Shown here: piece after piece, positions 6,357 through 16,163 of the stretch
Layout of the letters: every line of letters starts with the position of its first letter
Numbering within the stretch: position 1 is the stretch's first letter
NCBI GenBank assembly: GCA_001870995.2
Contig: MLAV02000017.1
Location: 62,001 to 126,000, forward strand
Length of the DNA stretch: 64,000 nt
Origin: Chitinophaga sp. CB10
GTDB taxonomy: Bacteria > Bacteroidota > Bacteroidia > Chitinophagales > Chitinophagaceae
Direction of reading: 5' to 3'
Notes under the pieces: model-generated
Databases searched by the model: none
Told to the model about the DNA's origin: nothing
Seen by the model: the letters and a program-made list of their open reading frames with translations, nothing else
Program-made: the position numbers and the translations under genes

Positions 6357-8759
6357 ATGATAGAAAATAACGAACTCGCTATGAATATAGAAAGCCGGTT
6401 GTCATTCGAAGAATTCCGTAAGGAGGTGTTAAATGACTACAGGTTGGCCTGCGTAAGCAGAGAGGTTAGTCTGCTCGCCCGTAAGGAAGTTCTTACCGGT
6501 AAAGCTAAGTTTGGCATTTTTGGGGATGGAAAGGAAGTGGCGCAGATAGCGATGTCCAAATACTTTCAGCCGGGTGACTTTCGCTCAGGTTATTATCGCG
6601 ACCAGACTGTAGCTTTCGCTACCGGCATCGCCACTCCTGAACAATTCTTTTCGCAGTTATATGCCGATCCGGATGTAAACAACGATCCGTTTTCCGGCGG
6701 CCGCCAGATGAACTCGCACTTTGCCACTCCTAATATGGACAAGGAGGGGAATATGCTGCCTTTGGTACAGATGAAGAACTCCGCCGCGGATATGGCGCCT
6801 ACCGCCGCCCAAATGCCCCGCGCGCTGGGCCTGGCATTGGCATCCAAGCTGTTCCGCAAGGTGGATGAGCTGAAGGATATGAAGCACCTTTCCAACGGCG
6901 GTAACGAGATCGCGTTCGCGACTATCGGTGACGCCTCTACGTCTGAAGGGCACTTCTGGGAAACCATGAACGCCGCAGGCGTACTGCAGGTGCCGCTGGC
7001 TGTATTCGTTTGGGACGATGGTTACGGCATTTCCGTACCACGCAAATACCAGACTACCAAAAACTCCATTTCCGCAGCCCTCGAAGGTTTCCGTAAAGCT
7101 AACGGCACCAATGGCTTCGATATATATAATATTAAAGGCTGGGATTATGCCGGCATGTGCGAAGTACTGGAGCCTGCCATCCGCAAGATCCGTGAAACAC
7201 ACATCCCTGCGCTCTTCCACGTGGAGGAGATCACGCAGCCCCAGGGCCACTCTACCAGCGGCTCCCACGAGCGTTACAAAAGCAAGGAACGCCTCGCCTG
7301 GGAAAAAGAATTCGACTGTAACGTAAAAATGCGTTCCTGGATCCTGGAAAACGCCCTGGCAGATGAAGCTACCCTGCAGCAAATTGAAGCGGAAGCTAAA
7401 ACGGCTGCTCAGGATGCCCGCAAAGCCGCCTGGGAGAAATACATCACGCCGATAAAAGCAGAAGTACAACAGTTCCTCGCCCACGCCACCCCGGTGGTAG
7501 CCGTTGCCGGCGCCAGGGCCGACTTTGTGCAGAAAGCTATCCACGAGGTGCAAACCAATCGCGAGCCACAGCGCCGCGATATCCTGAAAGCTGCGGCTTC
7601 CATCCTCGTGCGGCTCAAAGCGCAGAAAAATGAACCAGCCGTTCAGCAACTGCAAGCCTACTACGATGCCTACTTCCGGCAGGAGAAGGAAAATTATACC
7701 TCCGGCTTACACGCCGGCGGCGTTAATTCCGCGCTGAACGTGCCGGTAGTGCCGGCCGAATACGGCGATGAACCTGCTGTCATCAATGGCTACGAAGTCC
7801 TGAACAAATATTTTGATCAACTCTTTACCAACAACCCGAAAGTTTTCGCTTTCGGAGAAGATGTGGGTAAAATCGGAGACGTTAACCAGGGCTTTGCAGG
7901 ATTACAGCAAAAGCACGGCGGTTTTCGTATAGCCGATACCGGTATCCGCGAGCTGACCATCATGGGGCAGGGCATCGGTATGGCGCTCCGCGGCCTTCGC
8001 CCGATTGCCGAAATCCAGTACCTGGATTACCTGCTCTACGGCCTGCAACCACTCAGCGATGATGTGGCCTCCCTGCAATACCGTACCAAAGGCGCCATGT
8101 ACTGCCCGCTGATCGTGCGTACACGTGGCCACCGCCTGGAAGGCATCTGGCACAGCGGCTCCCCGATGGGCATGATCATCAACTCCCTCCGCGGGATGCA
8201 CGTTTGCGTGCCACGCAACATGGTGCAGGCAGCCGGTATGTACAATACCCTGCTGAAAGCCAACGAGCCGGCTATCGTCATCGAATCCCTGAACGGTTAC
8301 CGCCTGAAGGAGAAACTGCCGGTAAACCTGGATACCTACACCGTTCCGCTGGGTATTCCGGAAATCCTGAAACAAGGGGAGGACGTAACCATCGTTACCT
8401 ACGGCTCCATGACCCGTATCGTGGAAGAAGCAGTGAACACCCTGGAAGAACTGGGCGTATCCTGCGAAATCATTGATGTACAAACCTTATTACCGTTCGA
8501 CATCCATCATATCATTGTGGAGTCCCTGAAGAAAACCAACCGCATCCTCTTTGCTGATGAAGATGTACCAGGTGGTGGTACCGCCTACATGTTCCAGCAG
8601 GTAATGGAAGTGCAGGGTGGCTACCGCTGGCTCGACGTTGCGCCGCGTACCCTGAGCGCACAGGCCCACAGGCCTGCGTACGGCTCCGATGGCGATTACT
8701 TCTCCAAACCAAATACGGAAGATGTAGTCAGCATCGTGCTGCAAATGATGGAAGAATAG
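6357..8759 (+). CDS. Fused alpha-keto acid dehydrogenase E1 (alpha-beta)
   Basis: This is a thiamine diphosphate-dependent decarboxylase component of a 2-oxo acid dehydrogenase complex, with E1-alpha and E1-beta joined in one 800-residue chain. Residues ~40-340 are the alpha part, including a TPP/Mg site beginning GDASTSEG near residue 190 and continuing to FVWDDGYGIS. Residues ~476-800 are the beta part (FGEDVGKIGDVNQGF, EIQYLDYL, and a C-terminal transketolase domain with DVQTLLPFD). The linker (~345-460) is helical. Such fusions are common in Bacteroidota and are usually assigned to branched-chain 2-oxo acids (bkd type), but pyruvate cannot be excluded. E2 and E3 genes are not nearby. A second ATG at 6381 is possible. 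Confidence 0.92.
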   Translation: MIENNELAMNIESRLSFEEFRKEVLNDYRLACVSREVSLLARKEVLTGKAKFGIFGDGKEVAQIAMSKYFQPGDFRSGYYRDQTVAFATGIATPEQFFSQLYADPDVNNDPFSGGRQMNSHFATPNMDKEGNMLPLVQMKNSAADMAPTAAQMPRALGLALASKLFRKVDELKDMKHLSNGGNEIAFATIGDASTSEGHFWETMNAAGVLQVPLAVFVWDDGYGISVPRKYQTTKNSISAALEGFRKANGTNGFDIYNIKGWDYAGMCEVLEPAIRKIRETHIPALFHVEEITQPQGHSTSGSHERYKSKERLAWEKEFDCNVKMRSWILENALADEATLQQIEAEAKTAAQDARKAAWEKYITPIKAEVQQFLAHATPVVAVAGARADFVQKAIHEVQTNREPQRRDILKAAASILVRLKAQKNEPAVQQLQAYYDAYFRQEKENYTSGLHAGGVNSALNVPVVPAEYGDEPAVINGYEVLNKYFDQLFTNNPKVFAFGEDVGKIGDVNQGFAGLQQKHGGFRIADTGIRELTIMGQGIGMALRGLRPIAEIQYLDYLLYGLQPLSDDVASLQYRTKGAMYCPLIVRTRGHRLEGIWHSGSPMGMIINSLRGMHVCVPRNMVQAAGMYNTLLKANEPAIVIESLNGYRLKEKLPVNLDTYTVPLGIPEILKQGEDVTIVTYGSMTRIVEEAVNTLEELGVSCEIIDVQTLLPFDIHHIIVESLKKTNRILFADEDVPGGGTAYMFQQVMEVQGGYRWLDVAPRTLSAQAHRPAYGSDGDYFSKPNTEDVVSIVLQMMEE

Positions 8760-8784
8760 CTAACAAGCTGTCTGATAAATACTT

Positions 8785-8815
8785 AAAGACCGATCGATCC
8801 GATCGGTCTTTTTTT
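8785..8815 (+). terminator. Terminator of the E1 dehydrogenase gene
   Basis: AAAGACCGATC pairs with GATCGGTCTTT and is followed by a T-run. Confidence 0.85.
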
Positions 8816-8917
8816 ATGTCATAAATCTGCCAGAAAAGAATTTCCAACTGGCAAATAATAAATGTAAAAATTACCTTCATTTTGCTGACGACCCGAGCCC
8901 GGCGCAAATCTGATCTG

Positions 8918-8939
8918 ACAGTGAACAAGCACAGTGAAC
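8918..8939 (+). repeat. Direct repeat ACAGTGAAC, two copies
   Basis: ACAGTGAAC occurs at 8918-8926 and 8931-8939, 13 bases apart, about 60-80 bases before the DUF3472 lipoprotein gene. The 10-mer CAGTGAACAA (8919-8928) also occurs on the minus strand upstream of susC (15968-15959). It may be a shared regulatory site. Confidence 0.35.
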
Positions 8940-9000
8940 GCAGTTAATTCCCTTAGTACACGGAGCAATCATTATATGCTAAACCAAAATCCGATCTCGC

Positions 9001-10314
9001 ATGAAAAAGTACCCTATTATTATGCTTTGCCTGCTGCTGGCAGCATGCGCCAAAAGCATCGACAGTGAACTCAAACAAAAAGGCAATTCCCCGAAAGCTT
9101 CCACTGAGCTTGTCAAAACGGATACCGTCACGCTGTATAGTAACGGTTACGTCTATCCGAAAGAACAGAGCAATGGCTACGGCACTATCGGCACTTCCGG
9201 GCTCGGCGCCTGGACGGACACCAACGGTGTCACAAAAGTTTATTTTTACCCGACCACTACCGGCAGTATTTCCGTATCCATCCGCGTGAAAGCGCCCGGC
9301 AATACCAATACGCTGCGCATCCGGCTGGACAGCTCCGGAACGGCCTATAATGTGGTGGTCAACCAAACATCTTCCTACGTGACGCTAAACGTAGGCAGCT
9401 TTAATATTACGTCGGCTAACTATCACTGTATAGAAATCAAAGCCGTTACCAAAAACGGTACTTACCTGCCGGATGTGCAGTCGGTGATTATCACCAGCTC
9501 CCTCGGGCTTAAGTACAACAAAAGCCAGTACCGGAGCGCGCCCGCTACCCACCTGAGCTATAAGTACCCGGGGGACAGCGCCATTGCCTGGTTCTATACG
9601 GAAATCAACGTGCCGGCCGGCGCCGATCCGCTGTATGCCTACTATATGACCAATGGCTTTTGGGATGGCTACTTCGGCATCCAGGTAAATTCCCCTACGG
9701 AAAGGAGAATCCTGTTCAGTATTTGGAGTAATTACAATACCAACGACCCGAACGAAATCCCGGCGGACTATGCGGTAACGCTGGTGCGCAAAGGCGCGGG
9801 CGTAGTCGATAATGCGTTCGGCAACGAAGGCTCCGGCGGGCAAACCTACCTCGTATTTCCATGGGTAACCGGTAACACGTACAAAATGCTGGTCCATGCA
9901 GAGGCTGCCGGCACGCATACCCTGTTTACCGCCTGGTACTACGCGCCGGAAAACGGCGCCTGGAAGCTGCTGGCGGAATGGGATAAGTCCAAAACCAACG
10001 GGCAGCTGCTCGGCGGGCTCTACTCCTTTGTGGAAAACTTTGGCAGTAACGGCCAGAACTATTTTAAAGCCCGTTACGGCAACCAGTGGGTACGCACGAA
10101 AAACGGCAACTGGATAGAGATCACGCAGGCATCCTTCTCCACCACCGCCAGCGATGCCGCGCACCAGCGGTACGACATCGGCGCGGGCATTGAAACGAAT
10201 ATGATGTATATGTACAGCGGAGGCTTCCGCCAGGTGGGCAACAGCGTGGGAGTAACCTATACCCGGCCTTCCAGCGGCAGCGCGCCGTCCGTCAACCTTT
10301 CCACACTTCCTTAA
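9001..10314 (+). CDS. DUF5077/DUF3472 lipoprotein
   Basis: This 437-residue protein is predicted to be an outer-membrane lipoprotein. A short signal peptide ends in the lipobox LAAC with Cys16 as the lipidated residue. Residues ~45-165 resemble DUF5077, a carbohydrate-binding-like beta sandwich with VYFYPTTTGSISVSIRV. Residues ~185-430 resemble DUF3472 (AIAWFYTEINVPAGADPLYA, YYMTNGFWDGYFGIQ, TFSVW-like FSIWSNYN). Both domains often occur together in Bacteroidota near glycan-use genes, and their activity is not established. It faces the SusD/SusC genes across a shared terminator. Direct repeats upstream (8918-8939) may link its control to that locus. Confidence 0.82.
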   Translation: MKKYPIIMLCLLLAACAKSIDSELKQKGNSPKASTELVKTDTVTLYSNGYVYPKEQSNGYGTIGTSGLGAWTDTNGVTKVYFYPTTTGSISVSIRVKAPGNTNTLRIRLDSSGTAYNVVVNQTSSYVTLNVGSFNITSANYHCIEIKAVTKNGTYLPDVQSVIITSSLGLKYNKSQYRSAPATHLSYKYPGDSAIAWFYTEINVPAGADPLYAYYMTNGFWDGYFGIQVNSPTERRILFSIWSNYNTNDPNEIPADYAVTLVRKGAGVVDNAFGNEGSGGQTYLVFPWVTGNTYKMLVHAEAAGTHTLFTAWYYAPENGAWKLLAEWDKSKTNGQLLGGLYSFVENFGSNGQNYFKARYGNQWVRTKNGNWIEITQASFSTTASDAAHQRYDIGAGIETNMMYMYSGGFRQVGNSVGVTYTRPSSGSAPSVNLSTLP

Positions 10315-10342
10315 TGGTTCGTTGCTCCGTGGAAAATAGACG

Positions 10343-10384
10343 AAGCCACTACAAAGCATATGAAAGTGCGTTTGTAGTGGCTTC
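10343..10384. terminator. Bidirectional terminator between the lipoprotein and susD
   Basis: AAGCCACTACAAA (10343-10355) pairs with TTTGTAGTGGCTT (10371-10383). It can serve the convergent genes on both sides. Confidence 0.6.
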
Positions 10385-10543
10385 TTTGATAAATGAATTA
10401 AATCAGTTGCAGGCTTAGTTAATTATTTATTTATGGCGCTGCAAAGGTGGGGTAATAATTCAGTCTTTGCCAGAGCAGCCGCCTTAATTAATGATTTGTT
10501 TACATGGATGAAAGGCCGGCCTTTTAAAAAATGGATTTTAAGC

Positions 10544-12313
10544 CTAATTCCAGCCCGGATTCTGCGTCATGGTATTACCAGGCACCTGCAGCTCTCCCAG
10601 TGGAATAGGGAGGAGATAATCGCGGTTTACGTTGAATTTGTAGCCGTTACTAAGCGCGCCTACCTTCTGGAAAGGTTCAATATACCCGTTGGCATCCACA
10701 GGGTAGCCGGAGAGCAGGCTCGCGGATACGCGGCCCTGCCACTGTTTCAGCTTCGCGCCCTTGGGCTTCCAGCCTACGAGCAGCCGTTGCGCCGCGCCCC
10801 AGCGGTAGATGTCATCCCTTCTGAAACCTTCGCAAGCCAGTTCCACCCTTCGTTCCCGGCGGATTTCATTCAGCAGGGGACTTAACTGGGGAAAGATCCA
10901 TTTCGGATCGGTAACGATAGCACCGATGTTGAGCGGTGGCATGCCCACCCTGGCGCGCAGTTTATTAATCGTGAGATCCACATCTCCCTGTGTTAAAATC
11001 CCCAGCTCTGCTTTAGCCTCTGCATGGATCAGCAGCACTTCGGCATAGCGCATCAGAATGAGGCCGGTGGTGCCCAGCTCCGCCGCGTATTGTTGCATAT
11101 AATCGGTATTATGCCCTTTATATACCTGGTAGCCGGTAGCAGGGCGGTTTTCGCTGGCTGCATCGAAGGTGGGTACCTGGAAGAGCAGGTTAGGCGCGCC
11201 GTTGGGCTGGTTGCTGGTAACAATGTGATTGCCGTCGTTAACGTACATCGTCTGCGCCAGTCGCGGATCCCTGCCGGTAACTACCAGCTGCAGGGAATCA
11301 TCGCCTTTGTACAGCGTGCTGACGGATATCGGCTGGCCGTCCGCACAGAGGTAGTCATCTACCAGGTTTTTGGTCAGCCCTCTGCCGGCGCCTGTATTCG
11401 TATATCTGTGCCAGTTATGGGAAGGGCCGGTGGTAACATTGTACTGCCGCCAGAACATCACTTCCCTGCTGCCGCTGTAATCCGTCTGGTTGAAGAGGGA
11501 CCAGTAGCCGAATGCTTTACCCACATTGTCGAGCGTAAACAGTCCGCTGCCCATCACTGCCGCAGAGGCTTCAACGGCCTTCTGCAGGTATTTTTCCGGC
11601 GTTGCGCCGCTTACGCCAAACGGAGTGCCGGCCTGGTATTTTTCCCAGGTGCCTTCGTAGAGGGCAATGCGGGCCTGCATCGCCTGTGCATATTCTTTGT
11701 AGACGCGGCTTGCCTGCGCCGTTCCCTTTGCAGGCAGGTAGGCGATCGCGCTGTCCAGGTCCGCAATAATGGAATCAGCGATCACATTACGCGGTAATCT
11801 TTTGTTGTACACTTCCTTGGACGAAGGGTCCAGCACCTGGCTTACCCATGGCAGGTCCCCGTAGTTGCGCAGCATATTGAAGTACCAGTAAGCCCTGAAA
11901 AACCGGGCTTCGCCTACATAGGTTTTCACATTGCTCCATGGCTCCTTCACTTTCGTGTAGTTGGCCAGCAGGTAGTTGATATTACGGAGATTGCCCCAGG
12001 CCGTGGTACTCCAGTTATCGGAAGTGGCGGGTACCACGCTTTCCCCGTTCATACGGGTGTTGTAGCTGATGTACACCATGTTGTCGGAACCCTGGTCCGC
12101 ATCTTCGCCATAGATGCCGATGGTGCCAAATCCCGTATAGGCGGGGAAGTTATTGTAAAAGCTGTTGGCATACAGCTTCAGGTCATTGGAGGTTTTCCAG
12201 TACTGCGCATCGCTGATCACTGTTTCAGGACTCCTTTCCAGGAAATCTTTCTTACACGCAAAAAGTACGGACGACAATAGTATAGTGGTGGTGATTATCT
12301 TCGGAAATCGCAT
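10544..12313 (-). CDS. SusD/RagB-family outer-membrane lipoprotein
   Basis: This is the surface lipoprotein that captures substrate for its SusC partner. The signal peptide ends in VLFAC, with lipidated Cys20 followed by KKDFLERSPE, a classic SusD beginning. The N-terminal helical region with TPR-like helices spans residues ~50-300 (YWKTSNDLKLYANSFYNNF). The C-terminal SusD domain has the family's typical LMRYAEVLLIHAEAKAELG and RRERRVELACEGFRRDDIYR. The length of 589 is typical. It starts 18 bases after the susC stop codon, so the two are co-transcribed. The substrate cannot be told from sequence, and no glycoside hydrolase is encoded alongside. Confidence 0.95.
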   Translation of the reverse strand: MRFPKIITTTILLSSVLFACKKDFLERSPETVISDAQYWKTSNDLKLYANSFYNNFPAYTGFGTIGIYGEDADQGSDNMVYISYNTRMNGESVVPATSDNWSTTAWGNLRNINYLLANYTKVKEPWSNVKTYVGEARFFRAYWYFNMLRNYGDLPWVSQVLDPSSKEVYNKRLPRNVIADSIIADLDSAIAYLPAKGTAQASRVYKEYAQAMQARIALYEGTWEKYQAGTPFGVSGATPEKYLQKAVEASAAVMGSGLFTLDNVGKAFGYWSLFNQTDYSGSREVMFWRQYNVTTGPSHNWHRYTNTGAGRGLTKNLVDDYLCADGQPISVSTLYKGDDSLQLVVTGRDPRLAQTMYVNDGNHIVTSNQPNGAPNLLFQVPTFDAASENRPATGYQVYKGHNTDYMQQYAAELGTTGLILMRYAEVLLIHAEAKAELGILTQGDVDLTINKLRARVGMPPLNIGAIVTDPKWIFPQLSPLLNEIRRERRVELACEGFRRDDIYRWGAAQRLLVGWKPKGAKLKQWQGRVSASLLSGYPVDANGYIEPFQKVGALSNGYKFNVNRDYLLPIPLGELQVPGNTMTQNPGWN

Positions 12314-12331
12314 ATGCTCAACTGTTTTGGA

Positions 12332-15300
12332 TTAGAGAATTACATTGATGCCACAGGACCAGGTTCTTTGCAACGGATAAATTTTCGCATCGCTGATGGA
12401 GAGTTCCGGATCGATGGTTTTGGCCATTTTCGTGAAAGTGGCGAGGTTTTCCACGCTGAAGTACACACGCACTTTCTGCGCGCGGATATGCGACAGTAAC
12501 TGCGCCGGCAGCGTATAGCCCAGCTGCAGGTTCTTGATGCGCATGTAAGCTGCGTTTTGCAGGTAACGGGTTTGTGTTTGCGTGTTCTTATCGTTTTCCC
12601 CGCTCATGTAAAACTTAGGGAAGTAACCGCCCGTGTTGGCCGGCGTCCAGCGGTCGTAGTGGATGGTGAAAGGAGAGCTTTGCCACTCGCTGCCCACAAT
12701 ACCCCAGAAGTAGTTGGAACCAATCCATGCATCCCTTTTGGCTACGCCCTGCAGGAAGATGCCCAGATCAAATCCTTTGTAATCGAAGGAGAGGTTCATG
12801 CTGTACTGGTAACGCGGCGTGTTGTTACCGATGATGCGGCGGTCGCCACTGCTGTCCACGGTATTTTTTCCGTTGTTGATAACGCCGTCGTTATTGAGGT
12901 CCTGGTAGATCACATCACCGGCGCGCCAGGTGCTGTTCCAGAACTGCGCTTTCGGCGCTTTGGCTGCATCGGCATCTGTAGCGTATAAGCCGTTGGATAC
13001 GTACCCCCAGATGTCGCCCATGTTCTGGCCTTCGTAGAAGGTAGAGAGGGAACGGGAAGGGTTGTTGTATTTCACGACGGCGCCTTTGTAATCGGAGAGG
13101 TTAGCGCGTACGGAATAACCTACTTCCCCGATGCGGTCGTTCCATTGCATGGTGAGCTCGAAGCCGGTAGTCCGGATGGCTGCGTTGTTGACCCGCGGCA
13201 CCGCTGCGCCCAGGATGGCTGGCAGCACCTGAGCGGGCCCTGCGAAATCGTCCGCCTTACGGATGTAATAATCAAAGTTGACATTCAATCTCTCCCTAAA
13301 CATACTAAAATCAGCCCCTACATCATACGAGGTGGTGGTAACCCAGGTCAGGTCAGGATTAACCAGCGAAGGCTGACTCACAGACGCCTGTTTGTTGCCG
13401 CCAAACAACCAGGAAGTGCTGTTAGGCCGCGTAGTAGCCAGGCTCGGATAGAACGGGTAGTAGGTGCCGATGGAAGGATCGCCCAGGAACAGCTGATCCG
13501 GCGAAGAGCCGAAAGAGCCGCGCAGTTTGAATGTATTCACCACGTTGCTGATCGGCTGCCAGAACTTTTCCCGGTCAATATTCCAGCCGGCGGAGATACC
13601 CGGGCTGAATTTCCACCTGTTGGCGGAAAGGAAGCGGGAAGTACCGTCGTACCGGCCGTTGATTTCCAGCAGGTATTTATCCGCAAACGCATAATTGAAG
13701 CGGCCAAAGAAGCCTTCCACGGCCAGCCTGCGCACCTGGTCGCCAACGGTAGGCGTGGTATTGTAGGTCAGGTTCAGGGAAGGAATGTCATTGGAATACA
13801 GCAGCGAGTTGGAAGCGCTGTAATTGGTATAGTTCGTCAGCTCGCTGGTGAAACCGCCGAGGATTTTGAAGTTGTGCTTATCAAAAGTTTTTTCATAGGA
13901 AGAAAACGCATTCACGATGTGATGCTCGCTGCGGTAGTTATACCGGGCAAAGGAATTGGGGGTGGTGCCGCTCACCGGCGCAGTGGAACCATCCGGCAGG
14001 AAGGTGTACACCGTTTTAACGTGATTCTGTTCATCATAGATATCGCCGTCAAAAGTATAGTTGGCAATGATATTCCAGTCCTTCAGGGGCGTGATTTTAA
14101 ACTCGCCGGTGATCATCGGCTGGTCCTCGGTGTATTTGAATCGGCCGCCCTGCTGATGCAGCAGTACATCGCTGGGATCGGAATAGTTGCCATCCGGATT
14201 TTTCAGCTGTACGGTGGGGAACTTGCGGGCAATCTGGTGCATGTAGTTACCGCCGGTTTTACCGGAATAGGTATTCGGCGTGTTGTACAGGGTGCGGCTG
14301 ATGGTGCTGCGCAGGTTGAATTGCAGCCAGTTCGTGATATTGGAACTAACGTTGGCGCGTATATTAAAACGCTTGAAGTCATCGTCGCCAAAGTTGTACA
14401 TCCCTTCCTTGTTGTTATAACCGATACCAATGTAGTAATTGCTTTTTTCGGAAGCGCCGCTGATGCCGATGTTGTGTTGCTGGCTGAAAGCAAAGTCCTT
14501 GAAATAGATCTTAAACCAGTCGTTGTTGGCGTTGGAAGTATTCCAGGAGGTCCAGTCGTTGGGAGCGGAAGGGCTTTTCATGGCTTCCTCCCTGAGGGTA
14601 CCGGCCTGGTAATCCTTGATGCGTTGCAGGGTGGCATCGTCGAAGAACGGCGCACGGCCTGCATTTACAAAGGCTTCGTTGTAGAGGTTGGCGAAGTCCA
14701 GTGAGTTCATCATTTTAGGCAGGTTGATGGCCTGCGCCCAGGAGAGGTTGTTATCGTACGTGATGCGCGTAGGCTGGCCGGCCTTTCCTTTTTTGGTGGT
14801 GATGAGGATAACGCCGTAAGGAGCGGAAGAGCCGTAGATAGCGGTGGATGCCGCATCCTTCAGTACGGAAATACTTTCCACGTCGGAAGGATTGAGGGCA
14901 TTGATGTCCCCACCCTGGATACCGTCGATTACGATGAGCGGGCCGCCGGATTGCGTACCGCCGGAGGAGTTGATTCCCGTATAGCCGCGCACGTTAATAT
15001 TCTGGGTGGCGTTAGGCGCGCCGCCGCCGGTATTGGTGGAGATGTTGAGGCCGGCTACCATCCCTTGCAGGGCCTGTGATACGCGGGTAATAGGCCTGTT
15101 TTCCAGCACTTTACCGGATACCTGGGCTACGGCGCCGGTGAGGTTTACTTTCTTCTGCGTGCCGTAACCAACCACTACTACATTCTCCAGCTGCGATACT
15201 TCCGGGAGGAAGGTCACATTGATTTTTGACCTGCCGTTCACAGGTATTTCCTGCGTCTGGAAGCCGATGTTGGAGATGACGATGGTAGCGTTGTCCGGTA

Positions 15301-15817
15301 TGCTTGCCAGGGTGAATTCCCCGTTGGCATTGGATACCGTTGCCTTTTTAGTGCCTTTCACGAGGATGGTGGCCCCGGGAATGGCGTTGCCCTTGTCGTC
15401 CGTCACTTTCCCGCGGAGCGTATCGGCTGGCGGAGCTGCCGGTGAGGGCGCCGCCGCGGCTTTATTGAGTATGATTGTTTCTTTGATTACTTTCCAGGAG
15501 AGGCCCTGGTCCTTCACCAGCAAGTCGAGCACGGTGTTAAGCGGCGCTTCGGTAACGCTGATGCTCACATTTTTGGCATTGTTGAGCAGGCCGGCATGAT
15601 ACCAGAATTTGTAGCCTGACTGTTTTTCGATTTCCGTCAGCGCTTCCTGTATGGGCCGGTCGGTTTTGTTCATGGTGATCTTCTGGGCCAGGCCATGGGC
15701 GCTTACCTGCAGGAAACCTACCAATAAGAGTACCGTTGTTAGTTTCATAACTTTCCAGATTTTGGTGTGACGCCGGTGGCGACTTAAACGATTTAGCAGA
15801 GTTGATAATAACTGCAT
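12332..15817 (-). CDS. SusC/RagA-type TonB-dependent transporter with STN domain
   Basis: This outer-membrane transporter of 1161 residues works with the SusD lipoprotein. After a signal region (a second ATG at codon 24 begins MKLTTVLLLVGF), residues ~45-100 form an STN (secretin/TonB N-terminal) domain. A carboxypeptidase-D-like domain follows at ~133-215 (LRGKVTDDKGNAIPGATILV), then the SusC hallmark VVVGYGTQKK and a plug (~220-340, SVLKDAASTAIYGSSAPYGV). The rest is a 22-strand barrel with a hydrophobic C-terminus. An STN domain marks transducer-type SusC proteins that signal to a FecR anti-sigma factor. FecR and an ECF sigma factor lie immediately upstream on the same strand, which supports this. 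Confidence 0.95.
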   Translation of the reverse strand: MQLLSTLLNRLSRHRRHTKIWKVMKLTTVLLLVGFLQVSAHGLAQKITMNKTDRPIQEALTEIEKQSGYKFWYHAGLLNNAKNVSISVTEAPLNTVLDLLVKDQGLSWKVIKETIILNKAAAAPSPAAPPADTLRGKVTDDKGNAIPGATILVKGTKKATVSNANGEFTLASIPDNATIVISNIGFQTQEIPVNGRSKINVTFLPEVSQLENVVVVGYGTQKKVNLTGAVAQVSGKVLENRPITRVSQALQGMVAGLNISTNTGGGAPNATQNINVRGYTGINSSGGTQSGGPLIVIDGIQGGDINALNPSDVESISVLKDAASTAIYGSSAPYGVILITTKKGKAGQPTRITYDNNLSWAQAINLPKMMNSLDFANLYNEAFVNAGRAPFFDDATLQRIKDYQAGTLREEAMKSPSAPNDWTSWNTSNANNDWFKIYFKDFAFSQQHNIGISGASEKSNYYIGIGYNNKEGMYNFGDDDFKRFNIRANVSSNITNWLQFNLRSTISRTLYNTPNTYSGKTGGNYMHQIARKFPTVQLKNPDGNYSDPSDVLLHQQGGRFKYTEDQPMITGEFKITPLKDWNIIANYTFDGDIYDEQNHVKTVYTFLPDGSTAPVSGTTPNSFARYNYRSEHHIVNAFSSYEKTFDKHNFKILGGFTSELTNYTNYSASNSLLYSNDIPSLNLTYNTTPTVGDQVRRLAVEGFFGRFNYAFADKYLLEINGRYDGTSRFLSANRWKFSPGISAGWNIDREKFWQPISNVVNTFKLRGSFGSSPDQLFLGDPSIGTYYPFYPSLATTRPNSTSWLFGGNKQASVSQPSLVNPDLTWVTTTSYDVGADFSMFRERLNVNFDYYIRKADDFAGPAQVLPAILGAAVPRVNNAAIRTTGFELTMQWNDRIGEVGYSVRANLSDYKGAVVKYNNPSRSLSTFYEGQNMGDIWGYVSNGLYATDADAAKAPKAQFWNSTWRAGDVIYQDLNNDGVINNGKNTVDSSGDRRIIGNNTPRYQYSMNLSFDYKGFDLGIFLQGVAKRDAWIGSNYFWGIVGSEWQSSPFTIHYDRWTPANTGGYFPKFYMSGENDKNTQTQTRYLQNAAYMRIKNLQLGYTLPAQLLSHIRAQKVRVYFSVENLATFTKMAKTIDPELSISDAKIYPLQRTWSCGINVIL

Positions 15818-16163
15818 GTTTTGGATGATTAAGGATAACAGAATAGCGGGAAGCAGCAGGAGGCGCGCAGGAGATAGCCCGCGGCAGCATTGCTGTCCGG
15901 AATTGATTTGGAATTGGATAAGCAGCAGGATTGGCGGAGGTGATACCCTCCCGGCTAATTGTTCACTGCGTTTTGTACCTGATCAGTACCAGGTTAGCTT
16001 GCGGACGGTGTTTGACAAGGAGTTGCTAAAAACATAAATTTGATTTAGGTGATAAAAAAATGCTTGATCGTATTGTGTTTATTACCATTTAAACCGGGTT
16101 ATGTTGGCGCATGCCCGGTTTTGTTTTTGGTTCCTTTCGGTCACATGATAATTATGTTGATGT
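15818..16163. other. Intergenic region upstream of susC
   Basis: This 346-base stretch holds the susC leader and promoter on the minus strand. I see no perfect TAnnTTTG close to susC, as expected if the adjacent ECF sigma factor drives it. It contains a CAGTGAACAA site (minus, 15968-15959), a CTGATCAG palindrome near 15979, and the FecR-end hairpin at 16091-16125. No protein gene is evident. Confidence 0.6.
16091..16125 (-). terminator. Terminator-like hairpin downstream of fecR
   Basis: AAACCGGG (16091-16098) pairs with CCCGGTTT (16114-16121). It separates fecR from susC, though the T-tract on the minus strand is weak. Confidence 0.5.

Noticed and set aside
13145..14704. 519-codon open frame on the plus strand, antisense to susC
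   Set aside because: It is a shadow of the real barrel-coding frame. The susC frame has clear TonB-receptor motifs, and the antisense protein has no recognisable domain.
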